A DNA stretch of 8,894 bases from Chloroflexota bacterium (GCA_021823905.1 JAKALX010000138.1:1-8894); one strand, 5' to 3'; shown: positions 1 to 6,946, counted from the first letter of the stretch. Notes: generated from the sequence alone by a model not told the origin. Translations and numbers: made by a program.

Positions 1-643
1 ACAGGTTGGAATGGACAGAGAGGTTGGGCGTGCCGTAAAGCGCGCAGAAGTCCGCCTGGGGATGTCCGAAGGAGGAGTCTTCGGAGAACCAGAGCAATTT
101 GTGGGCTTCGCCGCCATCGCGAAGCGTCTTCATTTTCCCGGCGATCTCCGAGATCGCCTGGTCCCAGGAGATCTCCTGCCACTTCGGGTCGGCGCCCTCG
201 GACTTATCCGGGTTCGTCCGCTTCAGTGGCGCTTTCACGCGATCCGGGTCATAGAGGGCCATGATCCCAGCGTTGCCCTTGGGGCAAATCATCGAGCCTT
301 CTCTGGAGCCCTTCTCAACCGTGTAGCCATCAAACCAGTCGGCCGAGACGTTGGTGTAGTTGGCGGGGTTCCAGTTGTTGGGCTCAATCTTCTCAACGAC
401 GCCGTTGACGACGTGCACATTGATGCCACAACAACCGCCGCACATCATGCAGAGACTCGGAATCCATTGGCCGGCCTGGCGCCCCCACTTGTCTCGACCC
501 GCCGCGCTGGCCTTGATCGTGTGCTCGCCAGAGCGTGTGCCCACACCGGACACCGCGGCCGCCGCGGCCACACCGACTGCGGCGCCACCCCCCAGCTTGA
601 ACAGCCTCCTGCGGCCGACCTTCTTTTCGTCAAGCGTTGACAT
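1..643 (-). CDS. Molybdopterin oxidoreductase catalytic subunit (PhsA/PsrA-like), 5' part only
   Basis: This is the catalytic (A) subunit of a complex iron-sulfur molybdoenzyme, which would reduce or oxidise an inorganic substrate at a Mo-bis-MGD centre outside the membrane. The first 214 residues are visible and the rest lies beyond the left edge. A twin-arginine signal (RRRLFK at residues 11-16, then an Ala/Gly/Val-rich stretch to about 35) points to Tat export. The N-terminal [4Fe-4S] site is C65-x2-C68-x3-C72-x47-C120, followed by PKGNAG. Residues 203-214 (YGTPN...H) align by eye with the segment just before the Mo-ligand Cys of PhsA. The gap before the fourth cysteine is about 20 residues longer than in PhsA, and there is an extra Cys at 71. 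The ATG overlaps the end of the NrfD gene by 14 nt, suggesting translational coupling. A GAGG-type ribosome site precedes it. The family is secure; the substrate (thiosulfate, polysulfide, tetrathionate or another oxyanion) is not known. Confidence 0.93.
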   Translation of the reverse strand, partial: MSTLDEKKVGRRRLFKLGGGAAVGVAAAAAVSGVGTRSGEHTIKASAAGRDKWGRQAGQWIPSLCMMCGGCCGINVHVVNGVVEKIEPNNWNPANYTNVSADWFDGYTVEKGSREGSMICPKGNAGIMALYDPDRVKAPLKRTNPDKSEGADPKWQEISWDQAISEIAGKMKTLRDGGEAHKLLWFSEDSSFGHPQADFCALYGTPNLSVHSNL

Positions 644-1883
644 TGGAGACCTCCTCGGAAGAGCTGTCGTGGTGCTTCGGCAGGAACCACTCGCCAATGC
701 CGAACAGCACCAGGCCTATACCCACGATGCCGGCGCTGAAGAGCCACTCCATGGCGCTCGGAACGTAATCCGTGGTGACGCGATCCGAGTTGAACGCGGC
801 GCTGATGCCCTTCACCTGCTCCGAGGCGAGGCCCGGAATGACGATGTTCAGTCGGACGGCCAGGAACCCAACGGCGATGAGGGCTGAGGCAACGGCGACC
901 ATGCGTGCGTCTTTCCGCGACGGCAGAGCAAGCAGCGCAAGCGGAATGAGTGTCCCCACGCCGATCTGCCAGAACCAGAAGACGCCCCAGTACGGCCCGC
1001 TGTAAATCAGCTTGAGATTTTCGATCTTGTCGGGCTCGTTGCCGTAGAACCCGACCAGAGCCTCCGAAACCTGAAAGAGGACGTCCAGGAGCAGGAGCCC
1101 CAGGACCAGCGTTCCGAGGGCGAGGACCGTCTCTCGGTGTTTCCTGAGCCCATCCTGAAAGACCGCGCTCGCGACGACCAGGAGGGCGCCGCCACTGGCC
1201 AGCGCCGAAACCAGGAACAAGATCGGGAACAACCCGCCGTGCCAGCCGGGCCGCGACGAGATGGCGCCAAACAGTGATCCGACGCCTCCGTGGAACATGA
1301 TGGCAAGCGGCACCCCGATGGTGGCGAGGATGCGGACGATCTGGCGGTCGCTGGCGTCGGTCGCTTCCGACTCGTCCTTGCTGCCGAAAACGAGAATGCG
1401 GTAGAGCGTTGCGCGAGCGCCTTGCGCCTTCGCCCCGACGACCAGGTCGTGGCGGAGAACGAACCACAGCTCCAAGACGACAAGGATGAAGTAGGCGGTG
1501 TAGAGCCAGATCATCCAGGCCATCGGCGAGGTGAAGTTCGGGTAGACCAGCACGTGCCAGGCGCGGAACGTGTGCCCGAGGTCCGCGGAGATGGAGAGCA
1601 GCGCCATCAGGAGAGTGACCACCGCCGTGAAGAGCGCCAGGCGGCCGATGGACTCAAACCGTTTGATCTGGAACACGTAGACCAGCGACGAGACGAGGAA
1701 CGCCCCCGCGCTCAGCCCGATGAAATAGATGTAAACCGCAACCCAGAGCCCCCAGGGCACCAGGCTCGTGTAGTTTGTGTGCTGGTCTGAGTTGGCCCAG
1801 CGGTCGTACCAGGCCCAGGCTCCGGCCAAGATCAGGATGATCCCGGCGGTCCAGAAGGCCGTCTTCAACACTTTCTCTGACAT
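630..1883 (-). CDS. NrfD/PsrC-family membrane subunit of the molybdoenzyme
   Basis: This is a 417-residue integral membrane protein of the NrfD/PsrC/TtrC type, which exchanges electrons between the quinone pool and the ferredoxin subunit. About ten membrane segments can be read, near residues 8-26, 44-71, 81-101, 121-143, 183-208, 218-242, 252-277, 298-320, 327-350 and 377-401. This is the longer ten-helix form of the family. The second segment has the family-like PWGLWVAVYIYFIGLSAGAF pattern. The start at 1883 was chosen over an upstream in-frame ATG at 2114 because AAGGAGA lies just before it, hydrophobic sequence begins soon after, and the upstream part is antisense-like composition inside the B gene. 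It begins 14 nt after the ferredoxin gene ends and its stop overlaps the start of the catalytic gene, so the three are one operon. No heme-binding motif was noticed. Confidence 0.93.
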   Translation of the reverse strand: MSEKVLKTAFWTAGIILILAGAWAWYDRWANSDQHTNYTSLVPWGLWVAVYIYFIGLSAGAFLVSSLVYVFQIKRFESIGRLALFTAVVTLLMALLSISADLGHTFRAWHVLVYPNFTSPMAWMIWLYTAYFILVVLELWFVLRHDLVVGAKAQGARATLYRILVFGSKDESEATDASDRQIVRILATIGVPLAIMFHGGVGSLFGAISSRPGWHGGLFPILFLVSALASGGALLVVASAVFQDGLRKHRETVLALGTLVLGLLLLDVLFQVSEALVGFYGNEPDKIENLKLIYSGPYWGVFWFWQIGVGTLIPLALLALPSRKDARMVAVASALIAVGFLAVRLNIVIPGLASEQVKGISAAFNSDRVTTDYVPSAMEWLFSAGIVGIGLVLFGIGEWFLPKHHDSSSEEVSNVNA

Positions 1884-1897
1884 GCCGGTCTCCTTGC

Positions 1898-2740
1898 TCA
1901 CAGCAGGTAGTACACGTTCGGCTCGGTCCCGAGCTCTTCCTTCAAACGAACCGGTTGGCGTGCCGCCAGCAGCAAAGACACCTCGCTCTGCGGGTCGTTG
2001 AAGTCGCCAAAGTGAATCGCCTTGCCGGTGCACGTCTTGGCGCAGGCTGGCCAGCGGCCGGCGGCCTTGTCGTACTTGCCTTCGCTGTCCTGGAGGTGCA
2101 GGCAGAAGGTGCACTTGCGGACATTGCCAATGGGCGACTGTCCGTCTTCACGCGTGCGGAATTGGCCGTACTCCGGCGATGGAATGCCGGCGTAGGCCGT
2201 CTTGTCCGACGTCGCGGGGTAGTTCTCGCCGAAGTCGAAGTAGCGCGCCTGGTACGGGCACGCGACGATGCAATAGCGGCAACCAATGCAGCGGTCGTAG
2301 TCGATGACGACGATGCCGTCCTGCTTGCGCTTGTAGGTGGCGCCGACGGGGCAGACCTTCGTGCAGGCGGGTTCCTGGCAGTGGAAGCACGGCTTGGTCA
2401 GGAACAGCGGCCGGTCTCCGGGCCGTTCGCCGAAGCCGTTCTCGACGACGACCGTGTACGAGACCCCGGGTGGAGTCTTGTTCTCGGCCTTGCAGGCAAC
2501 CATGCAAGACTTGCAGCCGACGCATCGCTTGGTGTCGACGACCATGCCGTAGCGGTACTTCTGCGAGGTGGCTCCAGCGGCGGCTGCGCGGGCGATGGGA
2601 GCAAGGCTCGATCCACAGGCCAGCGCCACGGCGAGGGATGCCGCACCCAGTTTCACGAGCCGGTCGAGCATCTCGCGCCGATCGACAGCTCTTGGAGTCT
2701 GAACGATCGTTTCGTCTGCATTGTCGAGGTCGGGTGTCAT
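1898..2740 (-). CDS. Four-cluster [4Fe-4S] ferredoxin subunit (TtrB/PsrB/NrfC-like) with Tat-type signal
   Basis: This is the electron-transfer (B) subunit, 280 residues, linking the membrane subunit to the molybdenum subunit. Sixteen cysteines form four cluster sets: C73-x2-C76-x2-C79-x3-C83, C118-x2-C121-x4-C126-x3-C130, C151-x2-C154-x2-C157-x3-C161 and C210-x2-C213-x19-C233-x3-C237. These should hold four [4Fe-4S] centres. The N-terminus has DRREML (20-25) followed by an apolar stretch to about 55, a plausible twin-arginine signal. TtrB of Salmonella also has one, and the phrase before the first cluster (RYGMVVD) and the C-terminal YYLL end are similar to it. The frame stays open up to an ATG at 2887, but the ATG at 2740 is preferred: it follows GGGGAGAG at good spacing and places the signal at the N-terminus. 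First gene of the B-C-A operon, with 255 nt of upstream region for control. Confidence 0.93.
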   Translation of the reverse strand: MTPDLDNADETIVQTPRAVDRREMLDRLVKLGAASLAVALACGSSLAPIARAAAAGATSQKYRYGMVVDTKRCVGCKSCMVACKAENKTPPGVSYTVVVENGFGERPGDRPLFLTKPCFHCQEPACTKVCPVGATYKRKQDGIVVIDYDRCIGCRYCIVACPYQARYFDFGENYPATSDKTAYAGIPSPEYGQFRTREDGQSPIGNVRKCTFCLHLQDSEGKYDKAAGRWPACAKTCTGKAIHFGDFNDPQSEVSLLLAARQPVRLKEELGTEPNVYYLL

Positions 2741-2995
2741 CGTCACTCTCCCCACCTCGAACCCGGCGCCAGGCTGGCGGGAACGGTCAATCCCATTTTC
2801 GACACTCCCTCGGACGTGGCGATGTGTCGTGGTCGCGCCGCGTCCGCGCACAGCGTGCGTTGGGCATGCCATCCCGGCAGCGGCCATTGGGAGCGTTGGG
2901 CGTCAGGAATTCCCGTGATTCTTCGGGGAGGTGCCGTCGCGAAAACCACGAGCTCCGCGGGAGCGGCATCCCGGAAAACCCCGAGGCCGCCGGGT
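2741..2995 (-). promoter_or_regulatory. Upstream control region of the molybdoenzyme operon, with direct repeats
   Basis: This 255-nt non-coding gap between the response-regulator gene and the ferredoxin gene is the expected control region of the reductase operon. The start of the ferredoxin gene is marked by GGGGAGAG (complement at 2746-2753). A nine-base direct repeat GCCCAACGC on the minus strand lies at 2857-2865 and 2893-2901, 36 nt apart and 117-153 nt upstream of the ATG. This is a plausible position for activator sites. A near-palindrome centred on GGAATTCC lies at about 2906-2914. No clear -35/-10 pair was found, which would fit an activator-dependent promoter. The function of the repeats is inference; the same nine-mer occurs by chance inside rex. 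Confidence 0.35.
2952..2994 (-). terminator. Possible weak terminator hairpins after the response-regulator gene
   Basis: Just after the regulator's stop, on the minus strand, there is a short CCCG...CGGG hairpin (2980-2994) followed by GTTTT. About 15 nt further on is a perfect 5-bp hairpin GCTCC-CGC-GGAGC (2952-2964), with TTTT starting six bases later. Either could weaken transcription from the sensor operon into the reductase operon. The stems are short and the T tracts brief, so partial read-through is likely. Confidence 0.3.
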
Positions 2996-3667
2996 CTACT
3001 GGCCGTGATCTTCGAGCAGGCCCTTGCTCAGCGCGTAGCGGACGAGTTGTGCGCGGCCCCGCAGGCGCAGCTTCTCCATGAGATGGGCACGATGCGTTTC
3101 CACGGTGCTCTGGCTTATCCCAAGCTGATCCGCGATCTGCTGGCCGGTGTAGCCGAGAGCGACAAGGCGGAGCACTTCGGTTTCGCGCGGCGACAGCTCG
3201 GCGCTGCCTTCGTGCGCGGGCTGGTCGCGCTGCCTGGCCTGCTCGAGATAGAGATTGAGCAGGTGCCGGGTCAACGACGGGTAGATGAACGACTCGCCGC
3301 GCTGGACCGCCCGGATCGCTGCGACAAGCTCCGCGTCGGCCGCCTGCTTGAGCACGTACCCGGCCACGCCGATCTGCAGGAACTGGTGGAGATAGGCCTC
3401 GTCGTCGTACATCGTGAGCACGACGATCCGGACTTGCGGCGCTTCGTCCCGGATGATGCGGGCTGCGTCGAGGCCGTTGATGCCTGGCATACCGATATCC
3501 AGGAGGAGGACCTCTGGCTGAAGCTCGCGGGTCTTCGCCACGGCCTCCTCGCCGGTGGCCGCTTCCCCCACCAGCTCAAAGTCCGGCTGCGCCTGAAGGA
3601 TCGCTTTCAGCCCGGACCGCACGACCGTGTGGTCGTCAGCTATCAGAATTCGCATTGCGTTCGTCAC
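2996..3667 (-). CDS. NarL/LuxR-family response regulator
   Basis: Response regulator of 223 residues, the cytoplasmic output of the adjoining kinase. The receiver domain spans about residues 5-120, with acidic pair D11/D12, phospho-acceptor D57 in LLLDIGMPG, T85 and K107. A LuxR-type helix-turn-helix covers about 157-215 (ELSPRETEVLRLVALGYTGQ onward, with STVETHR in the recognition helix). All receiver residues are intact, so it should be phosphorylatable and bind DNA. The gene overlaps the kinase gene by 32 nt, implying coupled translation. A second ATG at 3655 (residue 5, MRILIADDH) is an equally good start, with GGTGA upstream. TtrR is also of this family, and the next operon downstream is a Ttr-like reductase, so that operon is the likely target. 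Confidence 0.93.
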   Translation of the reverse strand: MTNAMRILIADDHTVVRSGLKAILQAQPDFELVGEAATGEEAVAKTRELQPEVLLLDIGMPGINGLDAARIIRDEAPQVRIVVLTMYDDEAYLHQFLQIGVAGYVLKQAADAELVAAIRAVQRGESFIYPSLTRHLLNLYLEQARQRDQPAHEGSAELSPRETEVLRLVALGYTGQQIADQLGISQSTVETHRAHLMEKLRLRGRAQLVRYALSKGLLEDHGQ

Positions 3668-5048
3668 CAGTCATTCCCACGGGAACCTCTACGAAAACGG
3701 CGGTACCCGCACCGGGGCGCGACTCGACGGTCAGCGTACCGCCGACCAGCGCGGCGCGCTCTTCCATGCCGAGGAGGCCGAGCTTGGCGCCAGGCGAGCC
3801 GGCCTCGACACGCTTTGTGTCGAACCCGCCGCCGTCGTCTTCGACCACCAGGATCGCGTGGCCGTCCCGCCGCTCGAGCAAGACGTTGACGCTGTGCGCG
3901 CCGGCATGGCGCGAGACGTTGGTAAGGGCCTCCTGAGCGATCCGGTAGAGAACGATCTCGACCCCGGGGCGCAGACGGACTCCGTCCATCGAGGCCGCCT
4001 GGAAGTCCGTCTCCAGGTGATGCCTGGGCCCGTAGTCGGCGACGTAACGGCCGAGCGCGGCGACCAACCCAAGGTCGTCGAGCGTGCTCGGGCGAAGGTC
4101 GCGAGCCATGCCACGCATGAGATCGAGAGCCTCGGTCGTCACGGCGCGCAGTTCGGCGGCCTGGATCTTTGTCTCGGCTCCCGCGCCAGATTGCTCGATG
4201 CGGGTGAGACCCATGAGCAGCGAGGTAAGTGCCTGGCCGGCCTCGTCGTGCAGCTCTCGGGAGATCCGCTTTCGCTCCTCCTCCTGGGCGGTCAGGACTC
4301 GGGCAAGCAACTGACTTCGCTCGGCCTCCTTCTCCCGAAGCTGGCGGGTCATCGCGTCGAAGGCGAGGGCGACCTGTCCGATTTCGGGATGCCCGTAGAG
4401 CTCGTCCTGTACCGGGCTCTCGCCCCGACCGACGGCGCGGGCGGCCTCGGCGAGCCTCGACAACGGCCGCGTGAGGACGGTGGCCAGGAAGTAGCTCACG
4501 ACGAGGCCCGCCAGGAGGGCGGCTCCGGTCAATCCAACGAGGTTAAACGTGAGCTGGTCGACCTGGCTTTGCACTGGCGCCTTGGTGAGGCCGATCCGGA
4601 TGACGCCCGCCCGCCCGCTGTCGATTGGGTAGGCCACGTCGCGCACGGTTCCCTCGTCAGTTCGCAGCGTGGCGAGCGAATAGGGACTGCCGGTTGCGAC
4701 GCTGTTCGCCTGCCGTAGCCCTTCTGGCAGGGTGCTGGCGAACGTGCTCGCGCGCACGCTCCCTCTGGGGTCGAGCACGACGACGTAGCGAACGTCGCTG
4801 TTGGCCGCCACCAGCTCGCCAATCCTGCGGTGAAGGCCGAAGATGTCGTTTGTCAGCAGGAACTCGCCGGAGCGGCCCTCCAGGTCTCGGGCGAGCGCGA
4901 GCGCGCGTTGGTCGAGCTCGTCGTTCGAGATCCCCGAGAGGGTGAGGCGCGCGTGGATCGTTCCGCCCAGGCCGAGCACGAGAATGAGTGCCGCGATGGC
5001 GACCACCATCTTCGAACGGAGGCTCAACGACCCGAGGAACCGGTGCAT
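3636..5048 (-). CDS. Membrane sensor histidine kinase (HisKA_3/NarX-type) with extracytoplasmic sensor domain
   Basis: Sensor kinase of 470 residues that pairs with the regulator downstream. It has a first membrane helix at about 14-33, an extracytoplasmic domain of about 130 residues (35-167), a second helix at about 168-191 and a HAMP linker at about 192-245. The dimerisation/phospho-acceptor helix has H267 in ERKRISRELHDEAGQ, and the HATPase domain has an N box around N377 (EALTNVSRHA), DDGGGF at 404-409 and GLLGMEER at 424-431. All catalytic boxes are present. The sensor domain contains VRYVVVLDPRGSVRAST (86-102) and a later AGVIRIGL strand, which look Cache/PDC-like; that fold assignment is inferred. 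The gene starts 11 nt after the lipoprotein gene, whose stop is embedded in TAGGAAGG, the ribosome site for this start. It probably senses through, or together with, the lipoprotein. Confidence 0.92.
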   Translation of the reverse strand: MHRFLGSLSLRSKMVVAIAALILVLGLGGTIHARLTLSGISNDELDQRALALARDLEGRSGEFLLTNDIFGLHRRIGELVAANSDVRYVVVLDPRGSVRASTFASTLPEGLRQANSVATGSPYSLATLRTDEGTVRDVAYPIDSGRAGVIRIGLTKAPVQSQVDQLTFNLVGLTGAALLAGLVVSYFLATVLTRPLSRLAEAARAVGRGESPVQDELYGHPEIGQVALAFDAMTRQLREKEAERSQLLARVLTAQEEERKRISRELHDEAGQALTSLLMGLTRIEQSGAGAETKIQAAELRAVTTEALDLMRGMARDLRPSTLDDLGLVAALGRYVADYGPRHHLETDFQAASMDGVRLRPGVEIVLYRIAQEALTNVSRHAGAHSVNVLLERRDGHAILVVEDDGGGFDTKRVEAGSPGAKLGLLGMEERAALVGGTLTVESRPGAGTAVFVEVPVGMTGDERNANSDS

Positions 5049-5059
5049 GCGCTGCCTTC

Positions 5060-6025
5060 CTACGGGGCGAGTCCCCGATCGCGAAGATAGGAACGCATCG
5101 CGCGGACGGAGTCATAGAGGCTGTCGTCGGGAACGATGAACTTGTCTATCTGCAGGCTCTTGAGAAGCGCGAGACCCTCGGGGTCTTGATCCATGTTCAG
5201 GAACAAACGCTCCAGGTCGAGCTTGAGTCCGCTGTCGAGACGGGGATTCACGACGACAGGGCTGATGCCGAAGGGTCCCCAGCGGTCGATGATCTTCACC
5301 TTGTCGGTGAGATTCGGCTCTGTCGAAGCGAGGTAGTCGAACACCAGGCTGTCTACCGCCGCCGCCGATACGACTCCGTCCGCCACCGCCCGAACCGAGC
5401 TGTCGTGCGAGTACGTGAAGATCGTCTGGCTGAAGAATGCCTCAGGGTTGGTTCCTCGCCGGGCCAGTTGGTAGAGCGGAGCAAGCCGGCCGGAATTCGA
5501 GAGGGGGTCGCTGAAAGCGAAACTCGCGCCGCGAAGGTCTTCCAGTGAGTTTGCCTTTGAGGTGCGGTTCACGATCAGGAGCGACTGGTAGACCACTTCT
5601 CCCCGCACCTGTGGCGCCGCGATCAGTTCCATGCCGAAGTCGGCTTTGCCTTGCAGATACGGGTTCGTGCAGACCAGGGCCACGGTCACGTCCCCGGACT
5701 TGAGCATGTCGTTGATTTCCGTGTACGTCTTGCCCTGCACAAGCTCGACGGGCCGCCCGAGCTTCTCCGAGATGTACGTTGTGAGCTGCTGATAGAGAGC
5801 GGAGGTTGTCTTCACCGAGAGCATCGGTGCGACAGCCACGCGCAGCGTCGATGCCTCGGGCACGCGGGCCCGCGTGCTCTGCGGTGAGGCTTCAGGCTTG
5901 GAGAAGTTGACGTCCAGGGCGCGCCCGCCGCATGCGCCAGCCGCAATGCTCGCGATCACCGCCGCGATGAGCAGCCACGCGACGGACGGCTTCCTGGGCG
6001 ACGGAGTGAGCGGTGGGCCGGACAT
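5060..6025 (-). CDS. PhnD-like periplasmic-binding lipoprotein, probable input protein of the two-component system
   Basis: This is a substrate-binding protein of the phosphate/phosphite/phosphonate (PhnD) family, 321 residues, anchored as a lipoprotein. The signal is basic (RK at 11-12), then hydrophobic (15-30), with a lipobox ending at C32 (AAGAC). Family features include LRVAVAPML (61-69), a KTYTEINDMLKSGDVTVALV stretch (99-118), FAFSDPLSNSG (169-179) and HDSSVRAVADG (207-217). No ABC permease or ATPase gene follows; the kinase and regulator do. This suggests a sensory role like the binding-protein module of TtrS or the separate AioX/ArxX proteins. C119 lies in the likely ligand pocket (VCTNPYL). 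The frame is open to an ATG at 6235, but 6025 is preferred because GGGAGAG precedes it and the signal sequence starts there. The ligand is unknown. Confidence 0.88.
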   Translation of the reverse strand: MSGPPLTPSPRKPSVAWLLIAAVIASIAAGACGGRALDVNFSKPEASPQSTRARVPEASTLRVAVAPMLSVKTTSALYQQLTTYISEKLGRPVELVQGKTYTEINDMLKSGDVTVALVCTNPYLQGKADFGMELIAAPQVRGEVVYQSLLIVNRTSKANSLEDLRGASFAFSDPLSNSGRLAPLYQLARRGTNPEAFFSQTIFTYSHDSSVRAVADGVVSAAAVDSLVFDYLASTEPNLTDKVKIIDRWGPFGISPVVVNPRLDSGLKLDLERLFLNMDQDPEGLALLKSLQIDKFIVPDDSLYDSVRAMRSYLRDRGLAP

Positions 6026-6246
6026 GTTCTCTCCCAATCCGAACCGTGCGAAAGGCACGCGAACGCCAACCGCCGTCCGATCGGGCATAGCGTACGTGTG
6101 CACCAGGGCCGGCGCGTGGTCCTGTTCGGGGTGGGAATCGGGTCCGTTGGTCCATAGTCGGGCAGACTGAGCGGCCCTCTCCGCCCTGCTCCGAAAGGCT
6201 CGCTGAACGCGCTCTCCCAAACTTCGGGGCGCCACCTGGGCACCAA

Positions 6247-6266
6247 CTGTTAATCGCCATTAACAG
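6247..6266. promoter_or_regulatory. Perfect inverted repeat with FNR/CRP-type geometry
   Basis: CTGTTAAT and ATTAACAG form an 8-bp perfect inverted repeat around CGCC. The core TTAAT-N4-ATTAA has the spacing of the FNR/DNR consensus TTGAT-N4-ATCAA, with one symmetrical change per half. It is an AT-rich island in GC-rich DNA. It lies 222 nt upstream of the lipoprotein start and just behind the rex terminator. It may be an operator for the sensor operon; the alternative is a second hairpin extending the terminator. The half-sites also resemble TGTTAA half-sites of Rex, but the spacer is two bases too long. No matching -10 element could be placed. Confidence 0.45.
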
Positions 6267-6288
6267 AAAAAGGCCCCCAAGAGGTGCC
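6267..6288 (-). terminator. Likely intrinsic terminator of rex
   Basis: On the minus strand, GGCACC-TCTTG-GGGGCC forms a six-position stem with one A/G mismatch, followed directly by TTTTT. It begins 20 nt after the rex stop codon, the right place for an intrinsic terminator separating rex from the sensor operon. Confidence 0.55.
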
Positions 6289-6307
6289 CCTCCAGATTCA
6301 AAACGCC

Positions 6308-6946
6308 CTACTTGGCGCTCGGCTCCGGTCGCTTGATGTAGAAGGTCATGCTCTGCATCGCCAGCACCGGGTCGATGTGGCGGATGGTGACGTCGTTCGG
6401 GACGTGCGCGTTGATCGGTGCGTAGTTCAGGATTGCCCGAATGCCCGCGCCGACCAGCCGGTTGACCACCGCCTGCGCTTCGGTTGCCGGGACCGCCACG
6501 ATGCCGATGTCCACCCGGTTCTGTCGCAGAAACGAATCGAGGTCGTCAGAGTGGAAGACCGGCACCGTGCCCAGCTCGCGCCCAACGACTTCGGGATTTG
6601 CGTCGAACGCCGCCAGGATCTCGAACCCCTGCGGCCCAAACCCACCGTATTCCGCGATCGCCTGGCCCAGCCGGCCAACGCCCACCAGGCAAACGCGCCA
6701 CTGGCGGTCAATCCCGAGGATCTCCCGCAGCTTCGAAAGCAGAACCTGGACGTTGTAGCCCCGCCCTTGCTTTCCGAACCGCCCGAAATAGCTGAGATCC
6801 TTCCGGATCTGGGCAGGCGTCACGTCGAGCAGCTCGCCCAACGCCTGCGAGCTGATCACCGCCTCCCCTGCCGCCGCGAGCTCGGCCAGCGCACGCGCGT
6901 AGACGGGCAGGCGATTGATCACGACTTCGGGAATTTCCAGCGTCAT
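6308..6946 (-). CDS. rex: Redox-sensing transcriptional repressor Rex
   Basis: Rex is a homodimeric repressor that leaves its operators when NADH rises relative to NAD+, releasing genes for anaerobic respiration and fermentation. This copy has 212 residues, the normal family length. The N-terminal winged helix is about residues 4-60, with the family signature IPEVVINRLPVYARAL and VTPAQIRKDLSYFGRFG (42-58). The Rossmann domain has LVGVGRLG (87-94) and AAFDANPE (112-119), with D115 placed to bind the NAD ribose. VDIGIVAVPATEAQAV and ILNYAPINAHVP complete the family pattern. It has its own promoter and a likely terminator, so it is probably a single-gene unit. The ribosome site is weak (no clear GGAGG before the ATG). 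Targets probably include itself; control of the neighbouring respiratory genes is inference. Confidence 0.96.
   Translation of the reverse strand: MTLEIPEVVINRLPVYARALAELAAAGEAVISSQALGELLDVTPAQIRKDLSYFGRFGKQGRGYNVQVLLSKLREILGIDRQWRVCLVGVGRLGQAIAEYGGFGPQGFEILAAFDANPEVVGRELGTVPVFHSDDLDSFLRQNRVDIGIVAVPATEAQAVVNRLVGAGIRAILNYAPINAHVPNDVTIRHIDPVLAMQSMTFYIKRPEPSAK

Noticed and set aside
2856..2871. Possible sigma54 promoter (TGGCATGCCCAACGCA, GG-N10-GC) upstream of the ferredoxin gene
   Set aside because: The -12 part lacks the TTGC core, and the regulator is NarL-type without an AAA+ domain for sigma54 activation. Probably a chance match in GC-rich DNA.
2741..2995. NarL heptamers (TACYYMT) in the operon's upstream region
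   Set aside because: No convincing copy was found on either strand, so the regulator's target sequence is left open.
1955..3889. Long plus-strand open frame of 644 codons
   Set aside because: It lies antisense to the ferredoxin and regulator genes and crosses their intergenic region. Its composition is that of a high-GC antisense shadow and no family is recognisable.
3627..4718. Plus-strand open frame of 363 codons
   Set aside because: It is antisense to the histidine kinase gene, whose domains are all intact on the minus strand; no recognisable motif is present.
6026..6235. 70-residue N-terminal extension of the PhnD-like lipoprotein
   Set aside because: The frame is open but the translation is low-complexity. 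The internal ATG at 6025 has a good ribosome site and begins directly with a lipoprotein signal.
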